A program made the translations under genes and the position numbers. DNA of 64,000 nt, taken from Planctomycetota bacterium (lineage in GTDB: Bacteria; Planctomycetota; UBA1135; GCA-002686595). The stretch lies in assembly GCA_002683825.1 (NCBI GenBank), contig NYUD01000049.1, positions 1 through 64,000 on the forward strand, in the 5' to 3' direction. How positions within the stretch are numbered: position 1 is the stretch's first letter; every line of letters begins with the position of its first letter. Shown here piece after piece: positions 45,940 through 54,502 of the stretch. The notes under the pieces are model-generated. The model searched no databases and had not been told where the DNA came from. It saw only the letters and a program-made list of their open reading frames with translations.

Positions 45940-45951
45940 TTGCGACGATAC

Positions 45952-47661
45952 ATGTTCCCGACGTACTGGTTCGCTTCCGTCTTGCTCGCAGGCGGTGTCT
46001 CAGCGCAAGCGGTGTCCTACGAGCACGATGGCATCGGCTGGCTGCGCAAGGAAGGCGAACTCGTCTATCGCGTAGACCCACGGGTCGTGACGGCAAGAAC
46101 AGCCGTCGACCGTGACGTGGAGGCCATCCTGAAGAGCCTCGGAGGCTCGGTCGCAGGCGCACGAATGATCCGTGAGAACCGTCTGGGGTTCCGAGACATC
46201 CTCATACCCGAGGGCCGTGACGTTCTCGAGTTCGTCTCCCGGCTGAAGAAGACAGGGCTTTTCTCGCTCGTCGAAGAGAACACGATAGGGCGCTTCACCG
46301 GAAGTACATGCGCCACCCCCGCCACGCCAACATTCGCGGATCAATGGAACTTGAACAACACGGGGCAGAGCGGAGGTACGGTCGACGCTGACATCGATGC
46401 TCTGGAAGCCTGGGCGTACGAGGACGGCGACCCGGCGATCGTGGTGGCCATCGTCGACAGCGGCACGAACTGGAACCACGAAGACCTCGCCGGCAACATC
46501 TGGGCGAACGCCGACGAGGTCCTCGACGGCACCGACACGGACAGCAACGGCTTCATCGACGACGTACGCGGCTGGGACTTCGAAGCGGCGGACAACGCCC
46601 CGGAGGGAATTTTCTGGCACGGCACGGCAACGGCGAGCATCGTCAGCGCCCGAGGACAGAACGGCCTGGGAATCGACGGAGTCGCAGGGGGGGCCACTGA
46701 CGGCCTGGGCGTGAGCATCATGCCCGTGAAGGTCGGCAACTTCTTCCCGCTGTCAGAAACGCTGGACGACGCCATCCTGTATGCCGTGGACAACGGGGCC
46801 GACATCATCAATCTGAGCTTGGGCGTGGGCTTTTCCAGTTCCATTGTCGCCGCTCTGGCAGACGCGCAGAGCAATGACGTCCTCGTCATTGCCGCTGCAG
46901 GAGATGACGCCTCCTCGACCGTTCACTTTCCAGCAAATCAGCCGGATGTCATGGCGGTCACTGCAACCTCTCACTTCGACGTCGTGACCAATGCGTCGAA
47001 TTTCGGCCCAGAGATCGACGTCGCCGCCCCCGGCGACGAGATTCCCGTCTGCCACCTCGGCACCACCGACTATTTTATCGCATGCGGGTCTTCCTTCGCC
47101 GCTCCTCACGTGTCCGGGCTTGCTGCGTTGCTCTTGTCGGTCAAGGAATCATTGACCAATGCAGAGCTTCGCGAGTACATCGTCGATGCGGCCGATGACA
47201 TCGAGGCGACGGGTGAGGACATCTTCTCGGGCGCAGGCCGTATCAACGCCAACGCTTCCCTCTTGAACCTTGCCGTGGGCTACGCCAAGGTCTATGGCGT
47301 AGGAACCGGCGGAACGTCGACGGTCCCGGGAATGGTGGCCTCCGGAGCGCCTACCATCGGAGAGATCTTCATCTCCTCGACCTTCAACGCATTGCCCGGC
47401 GCGCTCGCCGCCTTGGGCTTCAGTTCCCAATCCGCCCTCATTCCTTTTCTGGGGGGGTTCTTGAACATTCATCCGGTGGGGATGCTGCTCTTCCCTACAA
47501 CGATCGATGGAGCAGGAGATGGCTTTCGGTCCTTTCCGATCCCGAATGACACCGCGTTCATCGCCAGAGAGCGCTTCCTCCAGTGGTTTATCCTGGACCC
47601 AGGCGCCCCCGGTGGACTGGCCATGAGCCAAGGGATGCACTTGAAGGTCGCGAGTCCCTAG
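45952..47661 (+). CDS. Exported subtilisin-like serine peptidase (S8)
   Basis: 569 residues from ATG 45952 (TTG at 45940 would add four residues). Signal peptide MFPTYWFASVLLAGGVSAQA. A propeptide-like region follows to about 115. The catalytic triad is Asp169 (VAIVDSGTNW), His223 (WHGTATASI) and Ser381 (GSSFAAPHVSGLAALL). The oxyanion-hole Asn is not in place: AAAGDDASS has Asp318 where AAGN is usual. The last 125 residues, ending QGMHLKVASP, match the C-terminal module of other exported proteins here. Likely a secreted peptidase; an 11-C tract precedes the start. Confidence 0.9.
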   Translation: MFPTYWFASVLLAGGVSAQAVSYEHDGIGWLRKEGELVYRVDPRVVTARTAVDRDVEAILKSLGGSVAGARMIRENRLGFRDILIPEGRDVLEFVSRLKKTGLFSLVEENTIGRFTGSTCATPATPTFADQWNLNNTGQSGGTVDADIDALEAWAYEDGDPAIVVAIVDSGTNWNHEDLAGNIWANADEVLDGTDTDSNGFIDDVRGWDFEAADNAPEGIFWHGTATASIVSARGQNGLGIDGVAGGATDGLGVSIMPVKVGNFFPLSETLDDAILYAVDNGADIINLSLGVGFSSSIVAALADAQSNDVLVIAAAGDDASSTVHFPANQPDVMAVTATSHFDVVTNASNFGPEIDVAAPGDEIPVCHLGTTDYFIACGSSFAAPHVSGLAALLLSVKESLTNAELREYIVDAADDIEATGEDIFSGAGRINANASLLNLAVGYAKVYGVGTGGTSTVPGMVASGAPTIGEIFISSTFNALPGALAALGFSSQSALIPFLGGFLNIHPVGMLLFPTTIDGAGDGFRSFPIPNDTAFIARERFLQWFILDPGAPGGLAMSQGMHLKVASP

Positions 47662-47675
47662 GTCGCGGGCCGACC
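47661..47675 (+). terminator. Hairpin in the convergent gap after the subtilase gene
   Basis: GGTCG (47661-47665) pairs with CGACC (47671-47675) around CGGGC, beginning at the last base of the stop codon. Confidence 0.3.
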
Positions 47676-47715
47676 CGGCCCCAGGAACGGTCCCGGCTGC
47701 GGGGTTTGCTTGCTA

Positions 47716-48570
47716 TCAGAGCGAAGTACGCACGCTCCAGAGTTCCGGAAAGAATCGCAGGTCGAGCGCCTTCCTGAGGAATCCGACGCCGGACGTGCCA
47801 CCCGTCCCGCGCTTGAAGCCGATGATCCGTTCGACGGTCTTCATGTGGCGAAAACGCCACTGGTGGAAATGGTCTTCGACGTCGACCAGCTTTTCCGCCA
47901 GCTCGTACAGATCCCAGTACTTCTCGGATTGACGGTAGACCCGAAGCCACGCCTGCTCGACGGCCGGATGGCTCCGGTATGGCTCGGACCAGTCTCGCTC
48001 CAGCCGCTCTTCCGGAACATCGAATCCTCTCCGCCCCAAGAGTCGCAGAGCCTCGTCGTAAATGCTGGGTGCCTGCAGTGCTCCTTTGACCTCTGCAAAC
48101 ACTTCGGGCTCGTGGCGATGAACCTCGATCAGCTCCGCGTTCTTGTTTCCTAGCCTGAATTCGAGGATGCGATACTGGTACGACTGGAAACCGGAGGCGT
48201 GCCCCAGAGCGTCCCGAAAGGCCACGTAATCTGCCGGCGTCATCGTGGAGATCACATCCCAAACACACTTGAGTTGCTCTTGCACGTGCGAAACCCGCGT
48301 AAGCATCTTGAACGCCGGCTCCAGCGTATCCTTGCGAATCAGGTCCATTGCAGCTCCAACTTCGTGGAGGGCAAGTTTGATCCATAGTTCGGAGACCTGG
48401 TGGACCATCAGGAACATCGCTTCGTCGTGCTTGTCCGTACGAGGCACCTGAACGCTCAGAAGCTTCTCCAGCTGTAGGTAGCCCGCGTAGCTCATGTCCT
48501 CGCGGAGATCCCAGTGGACGTTCTCACCCGCGATGTCAACCTTCTCGATGGGGCGTTCTTGATCTTCCAT
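47716..48570 (-). CDS. kynA: Tryptophan 2,3-dioxygenase
   Basis: 284 residues, full family length. It starts near VHWDLREDMSYAGYLQLEKL; the distal His57 is in FLMVHQVSELWIKL and the proximal haem ligand is His242 in RFRHMKTVERIIGFKRGTGG. GFQSYQYRILEFRLGNKN is a family signature. It opens the indole ring of L-tryptophan to give N-formylkynurenine, the first kynurenine-pathway step. No kynureninase or formamidase lies in the window, so its wider pathway is not visible. Convergent with the peptidase gene. Confidence 0.96.
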   Translation of the reverse strand: MEDQERPIEKVDIAGENVHWDLREDMSYAGYLQLEKLLSVQVPRTDKHDEAMFLMVHQVSELWIKLALHEVGAAMDLIRKDTLEPAFKMLTRVSHVQEQLKCVWDVISTMTPADYVAFRDALGHASGFQSYQYRILEFRLGNKNAELIEVHRHEPEVFAEVKGALQAPSIYDEALRLLGRRGFDVPEERLERDWSEPYRSHPAVEQAWLRVYRQSEKYWDLYELAEKLVDVEDHFHQWRFRHMKTVERIIGFKRGTGGTSGVGFLRKALDLRFFPELWSVRTSL

Positions 48571-48853
48571 AGCAGTCTCTCAGCTGGGCGGCCAAAAGGA
48601 AGCCGAGGCGGAGTCTAGCGTGTCCGGACGCGAGTTGCGTATATGTGCGCAGTTCCGTGCCCGACGGACTTCCAACGACTCTCTTCAAGAAGGGCGGAGG
48701 TGTGTCTCCCGAGCGTGCATTGGGTGAATGCGATCGCCCTCTCCCCTGCCCTGAAAGCCCCGAACAGACGCGTCGGCCACTCCGAGAATGCTCGGCGGGT
48801 TGTGCACCGGAAAAAAAAATCCCTTTGGGGCGGCTTCCAGTAATGTTTCATCC
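48571..48853. other. 283-bp divergent gap with nine-A tract
   Basis: No gene is apparent between the divergent dioxygenase and bioA genes. A run of nine A at 48811-48819 lies 34 bp before the bioA ATG. Promoters for both genes are expected here but none is convincing. Confidence 0.4.
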
Positions 48854-50137
48854 ATGACCCGGGAAAGACCGTCCTCGAGCGAGGAGCTCGTCCAACGTGA
48901 TCGTCGCCACCTCTGGCATCCGTATACCCAGCACGGCATAGAAGCGGATCCGCTCCCGATCCTCCGCGCGGAAGGTGCGTTTCTCCACCTGACCGACGGC
49001 CGCCGCTTGATCGACGGAATTTCGTCCTGGTGGTCGATCCTGCACGGCCATGGCCATCCGGTCTTGATCGAGGCGATGCAAGAGCAGGCGCGCGAACTGG
49101 ATCACGTCCTGTTTGCCGGCGCAACCCATCAACCGGCCGTCGCGCTCGCCGAAGAGCTGCTCGATGTCGCGCCGGGCAAGTTGAGCCGCGTCTTCTACTC
49201 GGACAACGGCTCTACGGCGGTCGAAGTCGCCTTGAAGATGGTCCTGCATTCCTGGATACACGCGAGCGAGCCGCAACGGCGTGTCTTCATCGCGCTGGAA
49301 GGTTCCTATCACGGAGACACGTTCGGAGCGATGTCGGTCGGCGATCCCGATCCGTTCTTCGACCCCTACCGCCCCTTCCTTTTTGAAGCGAAACGCATCC
49401 GGCCTGACGATGAGGCCCTGGACGCGGCGCTCGATGAACTGGGAGATCGCGTCGCCGGCGTCATCGTCGAGCCCTTGGTCCAGGGAGCAGCGGGCATGCG
49501 AATTCATCCGGCGAGCTTTCTGCGTCATCTGCGAGCTCGCTGCGACCAGCGTGACCTGCCCCTGATCGCCGATGAGGTGATGACCGGTTTCGGTCGCACC
49601 GGATCCCTCTTTGCCTGCCAGCGTGCGGAAATCGCCCCCGACCTCTTGTGCATCGCCAAGGGTCTGACGGGCGGCGTACTGCCCCTCGCCGCCACGCTGA
49701 CGACCGAGCGCATGTTCGAGGCTTTCCTGCACGACCGGCGCTCGCGCTTTTTCCCCCACGGCCACACGTGGACCGCGAATCCCATCGGCTGTGCCGTCGC
49801 ACGGGCGTCGTTGCGCCTGACGCTCGAGAATGACGTGCCCCGACGTTTCGAGGAGATCGGTCAACGCCTCCACCGCACGCTCGAAACGGCAGGAGACGAT
49901 GTGGACGAGCTACGACACATCGGCGGCATCTGCGCGCTCGATCTGCACACGCCTCCGGAGGACCGGGCAGGTTATCTCTCGGAACTGGCCCCCAGGATTC
50001 GGCGCAACGCCATCGAAAAAGGCGTGCTCTTACGACCCCTGGGGAATGTCCTCTATGCCATACCGCCGGCTTGTATCGAGGATGGTGACGTCGATCGTCT
50101 CGCCGAGACGATGCTCGCGCTCATCCCGAAGACCTAG
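48854..50137 (+). CDS. bioA: Adenosylmethionine-8-amino-7-oxononanoate aminotransferase
   Basis: 427 residues from ATG 48854. The BioA-type N-terminus is DRRHLWHPYTQHG, with DGISSWWSILHGHGHP next; YSDNGSTAVEVALKM and ALEGSYHGDTFGAMSVGDPD follow, and the PLP lysine is Lys269 in LCIAKGLTGGVLPLAA. The WHPYTQ and SWW segments separate BioA from other class-III aminotransferases. It converts KAPA to DAPA with SAM as amino donor. It overlaps the convergent DUF423 gene by 17 bp. Confidence 0.95.
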   Translation: MTRERPSSSEELVQRDRRHLWHPYTQHGIEADPLPILRAEGAFLHLTDGRRLIDGISSWWSILHGHGHPVLIEAMQEQARELDHVLFAGATHQPAVALAEELLDVAPGKLSRVFYSDNGSTAVEVALKMVLHSWIHASEPQRRVFIALEGSYHGDTFGAMSVGDPDPFFDPYRPFLFEAKRIRPDDEALDAALDELGDRVAGVIVEPLVQGAAGMRIHPASFLRHLRARCDQRDLPLIADEVMTGFGRTGSLFACQRAEIAPDLLCIAKGLTGGVLPLAATLTTERMFEAFLHDRRSRFFPHGHTWTANPIGCAVARASLRLTLENDVPRRFEEIGQRLHRTLETAGDDVDELRHIGGICALDLHTPPEDRAGYLSELAPRIRRNAIEKGVLLRPLGNVLYAIPPACIEDGDVDRLAETMLALIPKT

Positions 50138-50504
50138 CCCGAGCGGCCTGGATCGCAAAGACAACCCATCCTGCGATCAAGAAGGCTCCGCCCAAAGGGG
50201 TTACGGGGCCCATGACCGGACTCAAGACCCCGAAGCACAGGCAGTAGATCGATCCGCTGAAGGCGATGCTGCCGAGGAGGAAGCACCAGGCGGGCGCCCA
50301 CTTGCCCGGACGGCTTTCGCGGAACAGACCGTAGGCGATCAGCGCCAGGGCGTGCCACATCTGATAGCGCACGCCGGTATTCCAGTTGTCGAGTTGGCCG
50401 GACTCTTCCAGAGCGCCCTTGAGGGCGTGGGCTCCGAAGGCTCCGAGGACGACGGCCATGGCAGCCAGGGAGGCTCCCGCTACGAGGCACGTTCGAGTCT
50501 GCAT
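50121..50504 (-). CDS. DUF423 membrane protein
   Basis: 127 residues from ATG 50504 with four predicted transmembrane helices: MQTRTCLVAGASLAAMAVVL, YQMWHALALIAYGLF, PAWCFLLGSIAFSGSIYCLC and TPLGGAFLIAGWVVFAIQA. LGAFGAHALKGALE and QMWHALALI are the DUF423 hallmarks. Family function is not established. Its 3' end overlaps the bioA 3' end by 17 bp in the opposite direction. Confidence 0.92.
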   Translation of the reverse strand: MQTRTCLVAGASLAAMAVVLGAFGAHALKGALEESGQLDNWNTGVRYQMWHALALIAYGLFRESRPGKWAPAWCFLLGSIAFSGSIYCLCFGVLSPVMGPVTPLGGAFLIAGWVVFAIQAARARSSG

Positions 50505-50862
50505 ACCGGGTAGGGTAGAGAGTCTCGAACCTCCGGCAAACACCGCGGGCTCTCCTCCGTCTCCGCCATCTTTCGGTGTAGCCGAGTTCCCAGACACCTT
50601 CGGCGTAGCCGATCGCTTGCTACGTTTCCGCACTCACGTCCCCGCCGCCACTCAGATATCCGGAGATCTCATCCTCCAGAGAAGGCAGTATCGGGCCCTC
50701 GTGGCGACGCACCAGAGCCCCAAGGGCCTTCGCATCGCCGTCCGACCGTTCTTCCATCCGCTCCTGTGTCCGAGCCGGCCAAACGCCCAGGGGAAGCGCG
50801 ATCTCGAAGAAAAACAGCGCGGGGTCCGGGCACGGGTCTTTCGAGCTAACATTCGCGCCCCC
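50505..50862. other. 358-bp divergent interval
   Basis: Between the DUF423 gene (minus) and the ureohydrolase gene (plus). It holds a loose direct repeat (TTCGGTGTAGCCGA near 50573, TTCGGCGTAGCCGA near 50599) and one weak small reading frame listed separately. No RNA gene or clear promoter is seen. Confidence 0.4.
50620..50757 (-). CDS. Possible 45-residue acidic small protein
   Basis: ATG at 50757 preceded by AGGAG with a 3-nt spacer. The product is acidic (starts MEERSDGDAKALGALVRRHE, ends SGYLSGGGDVSAET). The composition is plausible for a soluble protein, but there is no family recognition and the spacing is short. It would lie upstream of the DUF423 gene on the same strand. Treat as a candidate only. 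Confidence 0.2.
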   Translation of the reverse strand: MEERSDGDAKALGALVRRHEGPILPSLEDEISGYLSGGGDVSAET

Positions 50863-51894
50863 ATGAACCCTGATTTCAATCCCTCCGCGGCCGCCGGTCC
50901 CGAGAGCGGCCTTTTCGGCCTCGCCGTCTCCCCGGAGCAAGCTCGGGTTCACGTTCTTGGAGTCCCCTTCGATGCCACCACGTCGTTTCGACCCGGGACG
51001 GCCCTCGGCCCCGAGGCCATCCTGCGCGCGAGCCACCAGGTCGACCTTTTCGACACCGTGACGGGCAAGCCCTATGAGTTGGGAATCTGGATGGCTCCCC
51101 TGCATGGGCAGGTTGCCGCCTGGAACGAAAGTGCGCGCATGGATGCCCAGCGGGTGATCGATGCCGGAGGGCTCGAGCGAGATCCCAAGTTGCGCACCTG
51201 TACCGAACGCGTCGAGGCGATTCAGAACAAGCTGAACACCTGGGTAAGGGATCGAACGGACGAAGGCCTGGAGGCCGGAAAGCTCTGCGCATTGATCGGT
51301 GGCGATCACTCGGTGTCCCTCGGGGCCATCGAAGCCCACGCCGAGCGCTATTCGGGGATGGGCATCCTGCACTTCGACGCCCACGCAGATCTCCGCAGCG
51401 CCTACGAGGGCTTCCGGTTCTCGCACGCTTCGATCCTCTTCAACGTGCTGGAGCGGATCGACAACCTCGGCCCTCTGGTGCAAGTCGGGTTGCGCGACCT
51501 GGCGCAGGAAGAGCACCAGCGTATCCGCTCATCAGAGGGCCGCATCCACGCGCTCTTCGATCACGAGTGGGCCCGCTTCAAACTCTCGCGCGAGCCGCTG
51601 ACCCAGCACATTCTGCGAACCCTCGAACCGTTGCCGCAGGAGGTCTACGTCACATTCGACATCGACGGTCTCGACCCCTCGCTGTGTCCGAACACCGGAA
51701 CCCCGGTGCCCGGCGGGCTCACCTGGCACGAAGCGATGCTGTGGCTCGGGGCACTCGTCGATTCCGGACGACGCATCGTCGGCTTCGATCTGACCGAAGT
51801 CGCGCCTGCAAGCCCCGAGCGGTTAGGCGAAGGCTGGGACGAAATTGTGGGAGCGCGACTACTGTACCGCCTGATCGGTTTTGCACTGCGATAG
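50863..51894 (+). CDS. Ureohydrolase (agmatinase/arginase/formiminoglutamase family)
   Basis: 343 residues from ATG 50863. Binuclear manganese motifs are all present: IGGDHSVSLGAIEA, LHFDAHADLRSAYEGFRFSH and VYVTFDIDGLDPSLCPNTGT (D-x-D-x-x-D-P). The GLTWHEAM and GFDLTEVAP C-terminal blocks are also family-typical. Speciation among agmatine, arginine and other guanidino substrates cannot be made reliably; a 40-residue insertion after the first 70 residues (LGIWMAPLHGQVAAWNESAR) resembles agmatinase-like proteins. Its stop is immediately adjacent to the stop of the opposite-strand exchanger gene. Confidence 0.9.
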   Translation: MNPDFNPSAAAGPESGLFGLAVSPEQARVHVLGVPFDATTSFRPGTALGPEAILRASHQVDLFDTVTGKPYELGIWMAPLHGQVAAWNESARMDAQRVIDAGGLERDPKLRTCTERVEAIQNKLNTWVRDRTDEGLEAGKLCALIGGDHSVSLGAIEAHAERYSGMGILHFDAHADLRSAYEGFRFSHASILFNVLERIDNLGPLVQVGLRDLAQEEHQRIRSSEGRIHALFDHEWARFKLSREPLTQHILRTLEPLPQEVYVTFDIDGLDPSLCPNTGTPVPGGLTWHEAMLWLGALVDSGRRIVGFDLTEVAPASPERLGEGWDEIVGARLLYRLIGFALR

Positions 51895-52881
51895 CTAGAC
51901 TGCCAGGCGAGTCGTATACAGCCAAACGGTGTAGGCCGCATAGCTCGCGAGCAGCAGCACTCCCTTCAAGCGACCCCTGCGGTCGCGGCAGACGTGTGGA
52001 ATCAACACGACAGCGAGACTGAAGCCCAGGACCACCCCCACGTCTTCTGTCAACGCCAGATCGAAGGCGTGTTGGATCTCGGCGCCGGCTGCGGGCAAGG
52101 CCTGCGGCGAGATCGGCTGCACCAGCGCGACGATGCCGATCACCGCCATCACGTTGAAGACGTTGCTGCCGATGACGTTCCCCAGGCTGATTTCGCTTTG
52201 ACCTCGAATGGCTCCTCCTAGACCGGCAGCGAGCTCAGGAAGCGACGTGCCGATCGCAACGACGGTCAAGCCCACCACACTCTTGGGCACCCCGAGGCGC
52301 AGGGCCCCGTCCTCCGCGCCCATCACCACCAGCTTGGCCGCCACGAGGATCGCTGCAATCCCGAGCAAGGTCCAAAACCAGGGGTGGCGACTGCGTACCA
52401 GGTCGAGGTCATCGGGTGACAGATCGGCGTCCGCGGTCAGTAGAACGTGAGCGTTGTAGGCACAGAAGCCAACCAGCAGGAACCCGCCCTCCGGCCGTGT
52501 GATCGAACTGTCCCGGGCACATACATAAAAGGCCGAGAGCGATAGAAACAGCCACAGCACCTCGCGCAGCTTGAGCCGCGTCTCCAAGATCTTCGGAAGG
52601 ACGAGCGCGCAGGCCCCCAGGACCAACCCGATATTGGCCACGTTGCTGCCAAGAACGTTCCCCAGGGCCAGGTCGACCTTGCCCTCCGAGGCCGCCATGC
52701 TCGACACGACGATCTCCGGCGCGGAGGTTCCGAAGGCCACGACGGTCAGCCCGACGACCATGGTGCTGACGCCGAAGCGCCTCGCGATCAAGGTGCTGCC
52801 GGCAACCAACCAGTCGGCTCCGCGCCAAAGCAGCAAGAAACCGCCGAGGAGCATCGCAAGAATCTGCAGCCAGTCCTGCAT
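51895..52881 (-). CDS. Calcium/sodium antiporter (CaCA family, YrbG-like)
   Basis: 328 residues, about ten helices. The two inverted alpha-repeats are clear: VVAFGTSAPEIVVSSMAASE with NVLGSNVANIGLV, and VVAIGTSLPELAAGLGGAIR with NVIGSNVFNVMAVIG. The G-T-S-x-P-E and G-S-N motifs supply the ion-coordinating residues. It exchanges Ca2+ for Na+ or H+ across the inner membrane. Stands as a single gene between convergent and divergent neighbours. Confidence 0.93.
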   Translation of the reverse strand: MQDWLQILAMLLGGFLLLWRGADWLVAGSTLIARRFGVSTMVVGLTVVAFGTSAPEIVVSSMAASEGKVDLALGNVLGSNVANIGLVLGACALVLPKILETRLKLREVLWLFLSLSAFYVCARDSSITRPEGGFLLVGFCAYNAHVLLTADADLSPDDLDLVRSRHPWFWTLLGIAAILVAAKLVVMGAEDGALRLGVPKSVVGLTVVAIGTSLPELAAGLGGAIRGQSEISLGNVIGSNVFNVMAVIGIVALVQPISPQALPAAGAEIQHAFDLALTEDVGVVLGFSLAVVLIPHVCRDRRGRLKGVLLLASYAAYTVWLYTTRLAV

Positions 52882-53083
52882 GGGGGCGAATCCTAGCCCC
52901 CTCCGCTTTCAACATCCCCCTTCGAGGTACTCGTTTTCCGGATTCCCCGGTCGTTCGCAACTTCGTAGCCGTCGAAAGGGAGGAAACGCGTGTAGACGTC
53001 GCGCTTCGAGCGAGATCTTGCTCGGCCGGCTTTCCCGTCTATCCTCGGCTGGCTCAAACCGCTTTCTCCCGAGGAGTCTTCAC

Positions 53084-53647
53084 ATGGTCGCCCTATCCGA
53101 TCTTTGGTTGCCTGTTCTGCTGTCCACGGTATTCGTTTTTATCGCAAGCTCTGTCCTACACATGTGCCTTCCGATCCACGTGAGCGACTATGCCAAACTA
53201 CCGGCGGAAGACGACCTCATGCAGGCCATGCGCGACAAGGGCATCACGCGTGGCTCCTTCGTTTTTCCGTTTCCGCCCTCGATGAAGGAGATGGGCTCAC
53301 CTGAGATGCTCGAAAAATACGGCAAAGGCCCGGTCGGCTTCATGACCATCCTTCCCAACGGACCGCCAAACATGGGCAAGAGCCTGTCCCTGTGGTTCCT
53401 GTACACGGCCATCGTCAGCTTCTTCGTCGGTTACCTCGGATCGTTCACGCTCGCAGGCGGCGCCACATTCAGCGAGGTCTTTCGTTTCACGGCAACGGTT
53501 TCGATCTTGCCCTACTGCGTCAGCAACATTGTCGATTCGGTCTGGAAGGGTCAAAGTTGGTCCGTGATGTTCAAGTTCATATTCGACGGTTTCATCTATT
53601 CCATGGTCACAGCTGCGGCCTTCGGCTGGCTCTGGCCGGGAGCGTGA
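53084..53647 (+). CDS. Integral membrane protein of unknown function
   Basis: 187 residues from ATG 53084, supported by GAGGAG at 53071-53076 with a 7-nt spacer, one of the few clear Shine-Dalgarno sites here. Four hydrophobic segments: LPVLLSTVFVFIASSVLHMC, SLWFLYTAIVSFFVGYLGSF, a weaker one near FRFTATVSILPYCVSNIVDS and FIYSMVTAAAFGWLWPGA. Between the first two lies a soluble loop (GITRGSFVFPFPPSMKEMGS). Not a recognised family; conserved-looking and probably real because of its ribosome-binding site and normal codon use. Confidence 0.65.
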   Translation: MVALSDLWLPVLLSTVFVFIASSVLHMCLPIHVSDYAKLPAEDDLMQAMRDKGITRGSFVFPFPPSMKEMGSPEMLEKYGKGPVGFMTILPNGPPNMGKSLSLWFLYTAIVSFFVGYLGSFTLAGGATFSEVFRFTATVSILPYCVSNIVDSVWKGQSWSVMFKFIFDGFIYSMVTAAAFGWLWPGA

Positions 53648-53731
53648 GTCAGGAAGGAAGTGTGGCCTATCGACACGCCTACCTCCGAATCGGCCAGGGC
53701 GATGAGCCCTGAAGTTCAGTAGAATTCAGGG

Positions 53732-54502
53732 ATGGACACCCGCCAACCGGGCCGGCCGCTCGTCTTCATCAATGGAGAGCTGGAGGCAGGAGAGAAGCGG
53801 CGTATACAACTGCCGGTTCGCTACGCCGAAGCTCTGTGGCGAGCCGGCGCCAATCCGGTCGTGCTGCCCCCATGCACGGTGGACCCGAGCGGTTTATTTC
53901 TCGACACGCTTTTGGCCCAGGCCGATGGACTGCTCCTCGGGGGCGGAGACGACTTCGATACCGAGCGGCTCGGGCTCGGCCCGCCCCATGCGGCGGCCAA
54001 CCCGGTGCCCGCGGAGAAGCAGGACTTCGATCTCACCTTGACTCGCAAGGCCCTCGAGCTCGGTCTACCGATCCTGGGCATCTGCTATGGCATGCAACTT
54101 CTGGGGCTTGCCCGGGGAGCCCGGCTTTTCCAGCACCTGCCCGATGACCGGCCCTCCGGCCAACCCCACGCCGGGGGGGTCCGCCACGACGTCCATCTGG
54201 TGGGGGGAACGAAACTTCAGAGGATCTACGGGGTAGAGCGGATCAGCGTGATCTCCCGACATCACCAAGCCCTCGAAACGCCCGGGGAGCGTTTTAGGGT
54301 CAGCGCTCGCGACGGGCAGGGCTTGATCGAGGCGATCGAGCTGGAATCCTCGTCCTTTGCCCTGGGGGTGCAGTGGCACCCGGAACTGGATCCGCTGGAC
54401 GGACCGCAGACACGGATTTTTGAAAGCCTGGTTCAGGCCGCGTCTCTTTCCGACTCGGGCGGAAGTCGCCGCAAACGGCGAAGAGGAGCGATTACCGCAT
54501 GA
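53732..54502 (+). CDS. Class-I glutamine-amidotransferase-fold hydrolase (peptidase C26, PuuD-like)
   Basis: 256 residues. The nucleophile Cys118 is in LGICYGMQLLG; His216 and Glu218 complete the triad in GVQWHPELDP. The N-terminal DGLLLGGGDDFDTERLG and the region QDFDLTLTRKALEL match gamma-glutamyl-gamma-aminobutyrate hydrolase-type proteins. It probably cleaves a gamma-glutamyl amide; the natural substrate is unknown since no polyamine catabolic genes adjoin. Its stop overlaps the next gene's start (ATGA), indicating translational coupling. Confidence 0.88.
   Translation: MDTRQPGRPLVFINGELEAGEKRRIQLPVRYAEALWRAGANPVVLPPCTVDPSGLFLDTLLAQADGLLLGGGDDFDTERLGLGPPHAAANPVPAEKQDFDLTLTRKALELGLPILGICYGMQLLGLARGARLFQHLPDDRPSGQPHAGGVRHDVHLVGGTKLQRIYGVERISVISRHHQALETPGERFRVSARDGQGLIEAIELESSSFALGVQWHPELDPLDGPQTRIFESLVQAASLSDSGGSRRKRRRGAITA

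Noticed and set aside
50573..50612. TTCGG(T/C)GTAGCCGA direct repeat as a regulatory element
   Set aside because: Only two imperfect copies, in a region whose promoters I cannot place; too weak to call.
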